A DNA stretch of 12,574 bases from contig DFZT01000019.1 of assembly GCA_002382755.1 (NCBI GenBank), positions 1-12,574 on the forward strand. Direction: 5' to 3'. Position numbers and translations under genes: made by a program. How positions within the stretch are numbered: the first letter of the stretch is position 1; every line of letters begins with the position of its first letter. Source of the stretch: Firmicutes bacterium UBA4049 (lineage in GTDB: Bacteria; Bacillota; Desulfotomaculia; Desulfotomaculales; Nap2-2B). The notes beneath the pieces were generated by a model. The model searched no databases, was not told where the DNA came from, and saw only the letters and a list, made by a program, of their open reading frames with translations. Shown here piece by piece: positions 1 to 7,145 of the stretch.

Positions 1-246
1 TGTTCTGTGCTTGTCCACCCCTATTTGCAACGAAATTTTCTTCCCCGTGCCCCCAATTGCCGTGCGGGCGGGAGATTTTTTATTCATGCGTCAGCACTGA
101 TTAAATTTTACTAAAACGCATACTAAAACCCGGGTATAATTCAGCATAATTTTATAGTATTCCGAAACAGTGTTGAAGCGTTGGAGACCTTGATATTCCT
201 TACTTTGTGATACTGGGGATAACAGGAAAGGATATATGTCATATAT
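1..246. other. left-edge stretch without an assignable gene
   Basis: No gene can be supported here. Several short frames are open to the window edge, including plus-strand frames ending near 102 and 111 and a minus-strand ATG frame starting at 87 and running off the left edge, but none has a recognisable product or a good ribosome binding site. A 9-bp direct repeat (TACTAAAAC) occurs at 109-117 and 121-129, and an isolated TATAAT lies at 135-140 without a matching -35. If the tRNA fragment at 247-291 is an attachment-site copy, this stretch is the end of the integrated element or its scar. Confidence 0.4.
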
Positions 247-247
247 C
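231..247. repeat. 17-bp palindrome abutting the tRNA fragment
   Basis: GATATATG at 231-238 and CATATATC at 240-247 are perfect reverse complements separated by one T. The right arm ends at the first base of the tRNA-derived sequence. A dyad at a tRNA junction is the expected geometry of a core-type recombinase site, but the sequence is AT-rich and short, so chance is possible. Confidence 0.45.
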
Positions 248-291
248 TCACATTCAAGAGGCCGCTGGTTCGAAACCAGCCGTGCCCACCA
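247..291 (+). other. 3' half of tRNA-Val(CAC), probable integration (att) site remnant
   Basis: The segment folds exactly as the 3' half of a tRNA. There is a 7-nt anticodon loop CTCACAT (247-253, anticodon CAC at 249-251), a 3' anticodon strand TCAAG (254-258), a 5-nt variable loop AGGCC (259-263), and a T arm GCTGG-TTCGAAA-CCAGC (264-280). Then follow the 3' acceptor strand CGTGCCC (281-287), discriminator A288 and encoded CCA (289-291). The bases before 247 (tatat) do not pair with TCAAG, and no GGGCACG acceptor strand lies at the expected distance, so this is not an intact tRNA gene. Tyrosine recombinases often integrate at the anticodon loop and duplicate the 3' part of the tRNA. The orientation puts the element, and the intact tRNA gene, to the left. 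Confidence 0.75.
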
Positions 292-369
292 GTATTATCA
301 AGGGTTACAGGGTTTTGGAATTAGTAATTATTAAAAACTATAGAACGCTGAAATTGTGTCGCAAAAAAA

Positions 370-418
370 CCCCTGGTCGTAGAGCTGGGTTCAGTTCAGG
401 GATCAGGGGATTATTTTT
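370..418 (+). terminator. possible rho-independent terminator upstream of the fmdB-type gene
   Basis: CCCCTGGTC at 370-378 pairs with GATCAGGGG at 401-409 (9 bp with one G-T pair), with a long 22-nt loop. Seven A residues precede the stem and ATTATTTTT follows it. The loop is long, so efficiency is uncertain. It separates the tRNA fragment from the next gene. Confidence 0.35.
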
Positions 419-435
419 ACGGATCAAACCAATAA

Positions 436-464
436 TTTAAAAATAATTAAAAATGAGTTATAAT
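436..464 (+). promoter_or_regulatory. putative SigA-type promoter of the fmdB-type gene
   Basis: TTTAAA (436-441), a 17-nt spacer and a perfect TATAAT (459-464) lie about 40 bases before the start codon at 506. The -35 box matches the consensus in four of six bases. A strong Shine-Dalgarno (AGGAGG, about 492-497) follows. Confidence 0.5.
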
Positions 465-505
465 TCTTTAGTAAAAAATCATCAAAGGGAGCAGGAGGAA
501 AACAA

Positions 506-793
506 ATGCCTACATACGAATATTTGTGTCAAAACTGCGGCTGCAAGTTCGAAAGGTTTCAGATGATGACTGACGAGCCAATTAAAATTTGCCCGGAATG
601 CGGAGGTATTCCCAAACGTTTAATAAGCGGCGGAATGGGCTTGATCTTCAAAGGACACGGATTTTATGCAACGGATTATAAAAAAGGTCCTTCTTCATAT
701 ATGCCCTGCAGTGAAAAGGAACCCAGTTCCGAATCACCGGCGCCGGATTGCGCTGCATGCAAAGAAAAGGCGGGCTGCGAATTTAACAGCTAG
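506..793 (+). CDS. FmdB family zinc-ribbon protein
   Basis: This is a 95-residue protein opening with MPTYEYLCQNCG, the hallmark of the FmdB family of small putative regulatory proteins. Cys8/Cys11 and Cys29/Cys32 form the CxxC...CxxC zinc ribbon within the first 35 residues. The segment Ile40-Phe53 (SGGMGLIFKGHGFY) is the conserved FmdB stretch after the ribbon. The C-terminal tail is less usual: it holds four more cysteines (Cys68, Cys82, Cys85, Cys91), enough for a second metal site or a redox motif. FmdB was first described near the amide- and formamide-metabolism genes of Methylophilus, and its molecular role remains unclear. The ATG start has AGGAGG 8 bases upstream. The gene stands alone, with its own promoter and a hairpin downstream. 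Family assignment is strong and function is open. Confidence 0.85.
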   Translation: MPTYEYLCQNCGCKFERFQMMTDEPIKICPECGGIPKRLISGGMGLIFKGHGFYATDYKKGPSSYMPCSEKEPSSESPAPDCAACKEKAGCEFNS

Positions 794-819
794 GAGAGTG
801 CTGCATAGAGAGTGCTGCA
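794..819 (+). repeat. 12-bp direct repeat just after the fmdB-type gene
   Basis: GAGAGTGCTGCA occurs at 794-805 and again at 808-819, separated by TA. The preceding bases (TAG, TA) also partly match, which looks like a small tandem duplication just downstream of the stop codon. Confidence 0.6.
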
Positions 820-866
820 AAAGATTGCCGCGGGCCTTCGGACCCTTAGAAACTCCACGCCACCCA

Positions 867-890
867 CTGGCGGAACCTAAAACTCGCCAG
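867..890 (+). other. hairpin in the fmdB-adaptor intergenic region
   Basis: CTGGCG (867-872) pairs with CGCCAG (885-890) around a 12-nt loop. The hairpin is followed by GCTTTAAT rather than a clean T-tract. Together with the next hairpin it makes the 820-960 stretch rich in secondary structure. No gene is visible in that stretch. Confidence 0.35.
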
Positions 891-923
891 GCTTTAATAT
901 CGGGTTTCTTTGGTGTATTTGCC

Positions 924-948
924 GCGCTCTGAAGGAGCGTCTTATTTT
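924..948 (+). terminator. putative terminator of the fmdB-type gene
   Basis: GCGCTC (924-929) and GAGCGT (935-940) form a short stem with loop TGAAG, followed by CTTATTTT on the plus strand. The stem is short and the T-tract interrupted, so this is a moderate candidate. On the minus strand no T-tract follows, so it does not serve the adaptor gene. Confidence 0.4.
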
Positions 949-980
949 GCCTGCGTCAGGGAATGGCCGGGATCCTTTTG

Positions 981-2135
981 CTAAATTTTTACCCTTGTCT
1001 TTTCTTTGAGGCCCAGACTGCCGTCACGGACGATTGTATCACCCTCTTTAAGGCCGCCGGCAACCTCAATATTGTCTTGATCGTTAATTCCTGTTTCAAT
1101 CAGTTGATAATTTATCCGGCCCTTATTAACAACTGCGACTTCTTTTTGGCCGTCCCCCTTGGTAATTACTGATTCCCGCGGTACTAAAAGCACATCTGTC
1201 CGGCTTAAAGTCTCTATAGCCACTTTAACCTCATAGCCGGGCTTTAAATTAGCGGGATCTTTAACAGTGACCAAAACCGGCGCCCTTCGCTGAATAACTC
1301 CAAGAGCGGATACTTTTTCTTCAGCCTGAGGATAAATTTTTTTCACGGCGCCAGTAAGCCGGCGGTCAAGTACCGGAGCAGTAACGGTTACTTTTTGACC
1401 GACGGCAACCTGCCCAAGATCGTCGCTTAAAATATCCGCTTTTATCTCAAGCTGTTCTGAATCAGCTACAGTCACCAGAAGGACTCCGGAGTTAACAACC
1501 TGCCCCAGTTTTACAGGAACAGCAAGTACGACACCCTTCAGCGGGCTTCTAACCGTAAGCTGCTCCTCTTTTGCTGAAAGGGCGGCCAGGGACTGTTTTT
1601 GCCCTTCCGCCTGCGCAAGGCCTGCTTCCAGCGCTGCTGAGGCCTGTTGAACACTTTTTTCATTTATTTGGACCTGCAGGGCAGCTTTATCATATTCCAC
1701 ACGGGATGCGGCGCCTGTTTCGCAGAGGTTCTGAACACGTGTATAATTTTCTCTCGCATCTTCGAGCTCTGCAGAGGCCTTATCCAACTCCGCCTTCGAT
1801 CCTTCAGCGCCTATTAAAGTCTGGGACAATAAAGACTTTGTGTCGCGGATCTGGATTGTCAGGTCAAGGTTCTCCAGCACAACAAGGATCTGCCCCTTTT
1901 CAACTTTTTGGCCGGCTTCCACAGGCAGCTGTTTTACCGTAGAGTTTTGCGCAGCATACAGGTCTTTGCTGTCCGCCGGCTGGACGTAACCGGTGTCGAT
2001 AATCTCCTTAACAATGCTGCCCTTAACTGCCCGCACAGTATCAACCTTTTTTACGCTGCCAAACAGCCATCCACAGATAATTCCCGCTGCTGTCAGGATT
2101 GTTATGCCCGCATAAATTATTTTTTTGTGATTCAA
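981..2135 (-). CDS. HlyD/MacA-type efflux adaptor (membrane fusion) protein
   Basis: This 384-residue protein is the extracytoplasmic adaptor of the ABC exporter encoded just upstream. An N-terminal membrane anchor spans about residues 6-26. A lipoyl/barrel-sandwich half follows at about 60-95, with the typical VEAGQKVEKGQ turn. A long Ala/Glu/Lys/Gln-rich coiled-coil hairpin covers about 98-190. The second lipoyl half (VRSPLKGVV, about 195-225) and beta-barrel segments up to Ile384 complete the order seen in MacA and Bacillus YknX. The start is TTG, chosen because GGAGG sits 8 bases upstream and the anchor begins directly after it. It is the last gene of a three-gene operon, 34 bases after the permease. 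A monoderm cell has no TolC partner, so the adaptor probably acts on the outer face of the membrane. The substrate cannot be told from sequence. Confidence 0.88.
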   Translation of the reverse strand: MNHKKIIYAGITILTAAGIICGWLFGSVKKVDTVRAVKGSIVKEIIDTGYVQPADSKDLYAAQNSTVKQLPVEAGQKVEKGQILVVLENLDLTIQIRDTKSLLSQTLIGAEGSKAELDKASAELEDARENYTRVQNLCETGAASRVEYDKAALQVQINEKSVQQASAALEAGLAQAEGQKQSLAALSAKEEQLTVRSPLKGVVLAVPVKLGQVVNSGVLLVTVADSEQLEIKADILSDDLGQVAVGQKVTVTAPVLDRRLTGAVKKIYPQAEEKVSALGVIQRRAPVLVTVKDPANLKPGYEVKVAIETLSRTDVLLVPRESVITKGDGQKEVAVVNKGRINYQLIETGINDQDNIEVAGGLKEGDTIVRDGSLGLKEKTRVKI

Positions 2136-2169
2136 TCCCGCCGCCTCCTCAATTATTCAATAGTTTTAA

Positions 2170-4566
2170 TCAGTCCCTGGCTTTGAGAACTTCCACGAGA
2201 TCGAGCCTGATTATATTTTTAACTGCCAACCAGTAGGCGATTGCAATAAAAAGCACGCCTGAGGCTGCCGAAATCAGGTAGGTTAAGGGGTAGATCACAA
2301 TCTGAAAGGAATATACCGCATAAGCCTCGTCTTTCATCGCAGAGTATATGTATGTTTCGGACATCAGGCGCCCGAACGGCAGCCCGATAAGCACGCCAAG
2401 AACCGTCTGCAAAAGGTTCTCCTTCAGTAAAAGGCCTGAAACTTCATTCACCCTGTAGCCTATCACACGCAGGGAAGCCATCTCCCTTTTCCGTTCGGCA
2501 AAACTGATCACCGAGGCATTGTATACTATGGCAAACCCAAGGATAACAGCGAAAACGACCATAATAAAAACAAAAACAAACATATAGCCAAGATTGCTCT
2601 TTAAACCCTGCAATTCCTTGCTGCGGCTTGCAATAGATGAAATACGGTTCATACCGGACAGGCTTTTTTCAAAATCCGTTGATCCGCCGGGAGCAACTTT
2701 CAGCATTGCGCCGGAAACAACACCTTTTTCCTCCAGAATGCTGTTTAATTGTTCAAGAGTTGTATAGCTTACTCCGCCTACAAACTGACTGTTTATACCG
2801 GCAACCTTCAAAGTGGCGATTCGCAATGGACCCATACCGAGAAGCGTTTCCGCCTGCACCCGGTCGCCCTTTTTAACACCAAGTTTTCTTGCCGTCGACT
2901 CGCTGATCAGCAGGCCTTCCCCATCAACAGGAAGAGGCCTTCCGGAACTGTCCCAAATTTTTTTAAGTTTTGCGCCAGGAAGCATTCCCATAATAACTTC
3001 TTCCTGGGAAAGGCTTCCGAATTTAATCTTCACAGGCACTTCCAGCACAGGTTCAGCCCTTGTAACAGCATCAAGCCGCGAAATGGCCAGCAGTTCAGTT
3101 TCCTTTACAGGCGCATCAAAGCGCACAAAATAATCATACAGCTGATCTCTGCTGAAAAAAGTTTTCAACATGTAATTATACGTGTCGTTCATGAAAAGCG
3201 CCAGCACGAGCAGCCCTGTCGCAAACATAACCCCCAGTACTGTTACGGCCGTACGGAACCGGTTCCGGTTGACGGACCGCAGGCACATTTTCCAGGATAG
3301 ATCAATTTTCTCCCAGACTAATGCCCATTTCTCCAGAAATACCTTGCCGGCCTTCCCGGGGGACACCGGACGCATAGATTCGGCCGGACGCACTCCCAGC
3401 ACGCCGCGCGAGGCTGCCAACCCTGCAGCTGCGCTGACTCCCAAACTGAGTATAATACTGTTAAAAATTGCCTGAATGTTAACTCCGCTTATAATTTCCG
3501 GAAGACTAAAATACGACGCATAGAGTTTTGACATTGAAGACGCAAAAAGCATTCCCGGAAGAATTCCCAGTAATAAGCCCGCTAAACCAATAGCCAGGGC
3601 ATATTCGGTATAATGCAGCATAATCTGAAAATTGCTGTAGCCGATTGCTTTCATCGTTCCGATCTGCAGGCGCTGGATTTTGACCATCCGCCCCAACATT
3701 ACAAGTTCTATCAAAGCAGCAATTCCGAGAAAAATAGAAGAGAAGTAAACTGCCGCAGTCTGCAGCTGCTCCAATTCCCCATTCAGGATTGCGGCGCTGA
3801 ACTGGTCTTTACGCGGGTAACTGGCCAGGATTCCATACGGCTGCAGAATATCTTTAATTAATTCGGAAATTCTTTTTTCATCGGCGCCCGGCGCCAGTTT
3901 TATTATTACCTGGTTGACCTGGCCGGACAGATCTAGAATCTCCTCCGCCAGGTTATTTGTAATCATAAAAATCCCGAAATTTTTTGAATCCGGCACAAAG
4001 CTTGCCGCGTCTTTAACGGCATAAATAAACTCCGGGCTTGTCGCAGTGCCGATTACATCCAGGCTTATTTCCCTGCCCTGGGCTATGACAGTAACCGTGC
4101 CGCCTTTAGATAGATTGTTAGCCTGCGCGTACTTGGGATCCAACAGAACCTGCGCCTTGCTTTCCCGGGCATCTTCTTTAAAAAGGCTGCCGCTTAAAAG
4201 ATAAGGGCGGTTAACCTCATTTTCAACCGGCAAAGGAAAACTGGTCAGCCGGGCGGTTGCCCGCTCTCCATTTTCCCTGATAACAGTCACGTCTTTTTGA
4301 ATTCGTCCGGTCGCCTTGATTACTCCGGGGATGGCTTCAATCTGACGCAGGATACCCTGCGGCGCCTTGACTACATGAAAATAATAATCTGCAAAGCTGT
4401 ATTCATGGTAGAAACGATCGGCTGATTTCGTCATGTTGTAGCAGGTTGCAGTCATTGATATATATACAGTCACACCAACCATAATTACGGCTGAAATGGC
4501 CAGGAACTGGCCTCGTGCAGTTATAAAGCTGCGAAAAAGCCTTTTTGTGAGGACATTCACTACCAC
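2170..4566 (-). CDS. ABC transporter permease, duplicated FtsX/MacB-type
   Basis: This 798-residue membrane protein is built as two FtsX-type halves. The first half has a transmembrane helix at about 20-42, an extracytoplasmic MacB-like domain to about 265, and three helices at about 272-294, 320-345 and 365-388. The cytoplasmic loop carries the family signature IGTMKAIGYSNFQI near residue 303. The second half repeats the plan: a helix at about 440-460, an extracytoplasmic domain, then three C-terminal helices, with the sister signature EMASLRVIGYRVNEV near residue 690. This double form is about twice the length of MacB/YknZ permeases and resembles the large permeases of the lipoprotein- and peptide-related exporter class. 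The GTG start overlaps the end of the ATPase gene by 7 bases. GGAGAGG lies 5-6 bases before it, inside that gene, which suggests translational coupling. A second GTG two codons later is an alternative start. Confidence 0.88.
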   Translation of the reverse strand: MVVNVLTKRLFRSFITARGQFLAISAVIMVGVTVYISMTATCYNMTKSADRFYHEYSFADYYFHVVKAPQGILRQIEAIPGVIKATGRIQKDVTVIRENGERATARLTSFPLPVENEVNRPYLLSGSLFKEDARESKAQVLLDPKYAQANNLSKGGTVTVIAQGREISLDVIGTATSPEFIYAVKDAASFVPDSKNFGIFMITNNLAEEILDLSGQVNQVIIKLAPGADEKRISELIKDILQPYGILASYPRKDQFSAAILNGELEQLQTAAVYFSSIFLGIAALIELVMLGRMVKIQRLQIGTMKAIGYSNFQIMLHYTEYALAIGLAGLLLGILPGMLFASSMSKLYASYFSLPEIISGVNIQAIFNSIILSLGVSAAAGLAASRGVLGVRPAESMRPVSPGKAGKVFLEKWALVWEKIDLSWKMCLRSVNRNRFRTAVTVLGVMFATGLLVLALFMNDTYNYMLKTFFSRDQLYDYFVRFDAPVKETELLAISRLDAVTRAEPVLEVPVKIKFGSLSQEEVIMGMLPGAKLKKIWDSSGRPLPVDGEGLLISESTARKLGVKKGDRVQAETLLGMGPLRIATLKVAGINSQFVGGVSYTTLEQLNSILEEKGVVSGAMLKVAPGGSTDFEKSLSGMNRISSIASRSKELQGLKSNLGYMFVFVFIMVVFAVILGFAIVYNASVISFAERKREMASLRVIGYRVNEVSGLLLKENLLQTVLGVLIGLPFGRLMSETYIYSAMKDEAYAVYSFQIVIYPLTYLISAASGVLFIAIAYWLAVKNIIRLDLVEVLKARD

Positions 4567-5270
4567 TCAATCCTCTCCGGTGATACAGGGGCAGTGTTTT
4601 CGATAAGCTCAACAATCATACCGCTGCTCATGCGCGCCACACGGTGGGCCATCGCGCAGATAGAAGCGTTATGGGTTACTATAATTACTGTGCTGCCAAG
4701 TTCTCGGTTTATTTTAGAAAGCAGACTCAAGATCAACCTGCCGGTTAGATAATCCAGGGAACCTGTCGGCTCGTCACAAATTAGCAGACGGGGGTTTTTA
4801 ACCACAGCTCGGGCTATCGCAACACGCTGCTGCTCACCCCCGCTGAGCTGGGAAGGAAAATGATCCATCCTTTCCGCCATGCCCACTTCCTCAAGAACTT
4901 CTTTTGCGGACAGGGGTTTGGCTACTAAATGCGCAGCCAGTTCCACGTTTTCTTTTACAGTCAGGTCGGGGATCAGGTTGAAAAATTGAAATACAAAACC
5001 AACTTCTTCGCGCCTGTACCTGGTTAACTGCTTCTCGCCGGCCCGGCTCAAATTCTCCCCGAAAAAATAAACCTCCCCAAGAGTTGGGGAGTCCATGCCT
5101 CCGATAATGTTCAGCAGCGTGCTCTTTCCCGAACCGCTGGGGCCTAGAATTACCATCAGTTCCCCTTCGTAAATCAAAAGCGAAGTTTCTTTTAATGCCT
5201 CAACCGTTACTTCACCCATTATGTACGTTTTGGTGACACCGGTAAGGTTAATAATCTCTTTCCCGCCCAT
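4560..5270 (-). CDS. ABC transporter ATP-binding protein, LolD/MacB family
   Basis: This 236-residue ATPase energises the permease and adaptor encoded after it. The full set of motifs is present: Walker [10 protein letters not shown] (43-51), Q-loop Gln95, signature LSGGEQQR (142-149), Walker B LLICDEP (162-168), the D-loop SLD and the switch histidine His200. The spacing and the [16 protein letters not shown] segment match the LolD/MacB/YknY subfamily, which partners FtsX-type permeases in mechanotransmission rather than classic substrate translocation. The ATG start is preceded by AGGTGA about 9 bases upstream. It is the first gene of the operon, and a near-consensus promoter lies about 95 bases upstream. 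Substrate unknown; antimicrobial-peptide or lipid/peptide export is a family-level guess. Confidence 0.92.
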   Translation of the reverse strand: MGGKEIINLTGVTKTYIMGEVTVEALKETSLLIYEGELMVILGPSGSGKSTLLNIIGGMDSPTLGEVYFFGENLSRAGEKQLTRYRREEVGFVFQFFNLIPDLTVKENVELAAHLVAKPLSAKEVLEEVGMAERMDHFPSQLSGGEQQRVAIARAVVKNPRLLICDEPTGSLDYLTGRLILSLLSKINRELGSTVIIVTHNASICAMAHRVARMSSGMIVELIENTAPVSPERIEW

Positions 5271-5369
5271 GAAATTTTATCACCTAATCTTTAATCCGGT
5301 CCCATGGTATCAAACGACCATTCTCTCGCCCGATTACCGTTTTTTGTACAGAAAACCTTTTTATCTTCT

Positions 5370-5398
5370 TATATAAATAATAAATAATAATTCGTCAA
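5370..5398 (-). promoter_or_regulatory. SigA-type promoter of the ABC exporter operon
   Basis: Read on the minus strand: TTGACG (5398-5393), a 17-nt spacer of pure A/T, then TATATA (5375-5370). Five of six -35 bases match consensus and the spacing is ideal. The leader to the ATPase start at 5270 would be about 90 bases. This is the best vegetative promoter in the window. Confidence 0.6.
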
Positions 5399-5513
5399 GC
5401 TAGCCATACTTCCTCCAAGAGCATGGCAAAATTCCTATAAAATAACAAAATATTATAGCGAATTTTTTATTTATCTCTTTTTTAACATAATTATCACAGT
5501 GTAAAGATTCTTT

Positions 5514-5542
5514 TTCACAAGTTTTAACTCTTTATTTTTAAT
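5514..5542 (+). promoter_or_regulatory. putative SigA-type promoter of the histidine kinase gene
   Basis: TTCACA (5514-5519), a 17-nt spacer and TTTAAT (5537-5542) each differ from consensus by one base. Downstream, ATCGACA (5553-5559) differs by one base from the Spo0A box TTCGACA. The surrounding 5271-5757 stretch is very AT-rich and otherwise holds only the opposite-strand promoter and a 36-codon overlapping frame, so chance matches are likely. Confidence 0.35.
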
Positions 5543-5663
5543 GTTTTCCGAAATCGACATTAAAAGACAAAATATCTAAAGGAAAAAAGAGAGACCATGT
5601 AAAATATGTAAAGTTTATAAAATTATAAAAAAAAATTATGGGAGAGAAGCCAAATCATAGAGA

Positions 5664-5774
5664 ATGACCGCAGCAGAAATTTTGCTTGCCGGAAACTTTG
5701 AAAAAATATCTCTTAAAAAAGCGATCAGAAGCAAACCAAAGCCGGGTGAACAAGAAAATGCAATTATTATTTGA
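5664..5774 (+). CDS. possible 36-residue leader peptide overlapping the kinase start
   Basis: An ATG frame begins MTAAEILLAG and ends in III with TGA at 5772-5774, overlapping the kinase ATG (5758) by 17 bases in another frame. The nearest purine-rich site (GGGAGAG, about 5640-5646) is 17 or more bases upstream, too far for a normal ribosome binding site. The overlap would allow coupling between leader and kinase, but nothing in the peptide is recognisable. It may be noise. Confidence 0.2.
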   Translation: MTAAEILLAGNFEKISLKKAIRSKPKPGEQENAIII

Positions 5775-6915
5775 AACTCCGGAAAGTTATTGCCCCGCCG
5801 GACTGAAACAAGTTAATCCTAAAAATTCCAAACATAAGCGAAAAAAAGAAGCGCTGTTCAATAACGAGGAGCTTTTCCGCCCGATTTTTGAAAACAGCCT
5901 TGACGGCATCCTGTTGACCCTTCCCGACGGCAGTGTTCTTTTAGCAAACCAGGCTGCCTGCCGGATATTCGGTTTTACCCCGGAAAACATTTTTGATATT
6001 GGCAAGGCATCTTTGTTTAACTCCGATGATCCAAACTTTTTGTCTGCTTTGAAGGACTTAAAACAAACGGGCAGGTTTAAAGGTGAATTAACGTTTTTAC
6101 GAAAAGACGGAACCTGTTTTCAAGGCGAACTGCGATCAAACCGTTTTAAAGACAAGTCGGGACGCAGCCTTAACTGCCTAATTATTAGCGACGTGACCGA
6201 ACGCAGGCAGGCGGAAAAAGAAAAAGCAAAGGCGGACAAATTTGGCCTGATCGGCGAAATGGCGGCCGGAATAGCGCATGAAATCAGAAACCCGATGACA
6301 AGCGTGCGCGGGTACCTGCAGATTTTAAAAAACAAAGAAGAATTGACAGGTTACTCGGATCTTTTTCAAATTATGATTGACGAAATTGATCGCGTAAATT
6401 TTACAATCAGCGAGTACCTTTGTCTGGCAAAAAATATAGCCGTTGATTTGAAACCGGCTGACCTGAACGCCATCCTGGAGGATTTCCGCCTCGCAATAAG
6501 CGGCGACCTCGTTAAAAATGATTTGAAAATGAATTTTGAGCCGGGAGAGATCCCCGACTTGCTCTTAGACAGCCTGCAAATCAAACATATGGTGATCAAC
6601 CTTATTCAAAACGGTTTTGAAGCTTCGCCGCCGGGTGGTTGTGTGACATTGAAAACATTTTTAGAAGGCGATCAGGTAGTTTTACAGGTTAGCGATCAGG
6701 GTAATGGAATAGCTCCCGAGATAAGAGAAAAAATTGGCATACCTTTTTTCACAACCAAGGATTACAGAAAAGGACTCGGCCTTGCAGTCTGTTTCAGCAT
6801 TGCCTCAAGGCATAATGCGCATATAGAAATAAAAACCGGATCTGCGGGGACAACCGTTTCGGTCAGGTTTGAATTAATCCCCTCGCTTTTCAACTATTAT
6901 ACGATTGGAACTTAA
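5758..6915 (+). CDS. PAS-domain sensor histidine kinase, soluble, orphan
   Basis: Numbered from ATG 5758 (385 residues), a PAS domain covers about 36-148 (IFENSLDGILL...NQAACRIFGF, then the LRKDGT core). It is followed by a HisKA dimerisation helix with the H-box GIAHEIRNPM (phospho-acceptor His174). The HATPase domain has N-box Asn281/Asn285, G1 DQGNG (313-317), an F-box FFTTK, and G2 GLGL (339-342). No transmembrane segment is present, so it is cytoplasmic. The pattern is that of the Bacillus/Clostridium sporulation kinases (KinA/KinE-like) and of NtrB-type kinases. No response regulator is adjacent, which fits a kinase acting on Spo0F or Spo0A, an inference only. I chose ATG 5758 because GGGTGA precedes it by 8-9 bases. 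An in-frame TTG at 5686 would add 24 basic residues. The stop overlaps the convergent gene's stop (TTAA). Confidence 0.85.
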   Translation: MQLLFETPESYCPAGLKQVNPKNSKHKRKKEALFNNEELFRPIFENSLDGILLTLPDGSVLLANQAACRIFGFTPENIFDIGKASLFNSDDPNFLSALKDLKQTGRFKGELTFLRKDGTCFQGELRSNRFKDKSGRSLNCLIISDVTERRQAEKEKAKADKFGLIGEMAAGIAHEIRNPMTSVRGYLQILKNKEELTGYSDLFQIMIDEIDRVNFTISEYLCLAKNIAVDLKPADLNAILEDFRLAISGDLVKNDLKMNFEPGEIPDLLLDSLQIKHMVINLIQNGFEASPPGGCVTLKTFLEGDQVVLQVSDQGNGIAPEIREKIGIPFFTTKDYRKGLGLAVCFSIASRHNAHIEIKTGSAGTTVSVRFELIPSLFNYYTIGT

Positions 6916-7106
6916 TGCCTAAACAAGGCAATTATATTCAGAAAAAGGGCTGTTAACCCTGCAGCCATTAACGGTCCTACCGGAATCCCGCCAAAGAACG
7001 TAATTCCGATAATAGATCCGATAACCACTCCAAAAATTATCTCGGGATCAATCTGCAGCAATTTTAAACCGCCGCCGTTTAAATAAGTGGCCAGCGCTCC
7101 TCCCAA
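6912..7106 (-). CDS. small hydrophobic protein with no credible start, possibly a remnant
   Basis: I do not recognise this protein. The 64 codons from TTG 7106 encode two likely membrane segments: residues 23-40 (IIFGVVIGSIIGITFFGG) and 43-62 (VGPLMAAGLTALFLNIIALF). No ribosome binding site precedes the TTG. The frame stays open upstream to a TAA at about 7194, adding the segment LYSFLSLPGLLAIL, which looks like a third hydrophobic helix, so the true protein is longer or has lost its start. The upstream bases match the reading frame of a ComA-like fragment (see the neighbouring entry). It lies 118 bases after spoVAE on the same strand and its stop overlaps that of the convergent kinase. It could be a genuine small sporulation membrane protein or the end of a decayed gene. 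Confidence 0.4.
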   Translation of the reverse strand: MGGALATYLNGGGLKLLQIDPEIIFGVVIGSIIGITFFGGIPVGPLMAAGLTALFLNIIALFRH

Positions 7107-7145
7107 AATAGCCAGAAGGCCGGGCAGGCTGAGGAAGCTGTATAA

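Noticed and set aside
207..440. 77-codon GTG frame covering the tRNA fragment
   Set aside because: It runs through the tRNA-derived sequence and the hairpin, has no ribosome binding site and no protein-like composition.
2749..3300. 183-codon plus-strand frame opposite the permease
   Set aside because: Composition is that of an antisense shadow, and the permease frame explains the sequence fully.
5369..5407. 12-residue minus-strand frame with a good GGAGG site
   Set aside because: It overlaps the -35 and -10 boxes of the exporter promoter, so it would lie upstream of that transcript; no promoter for it was convincing.
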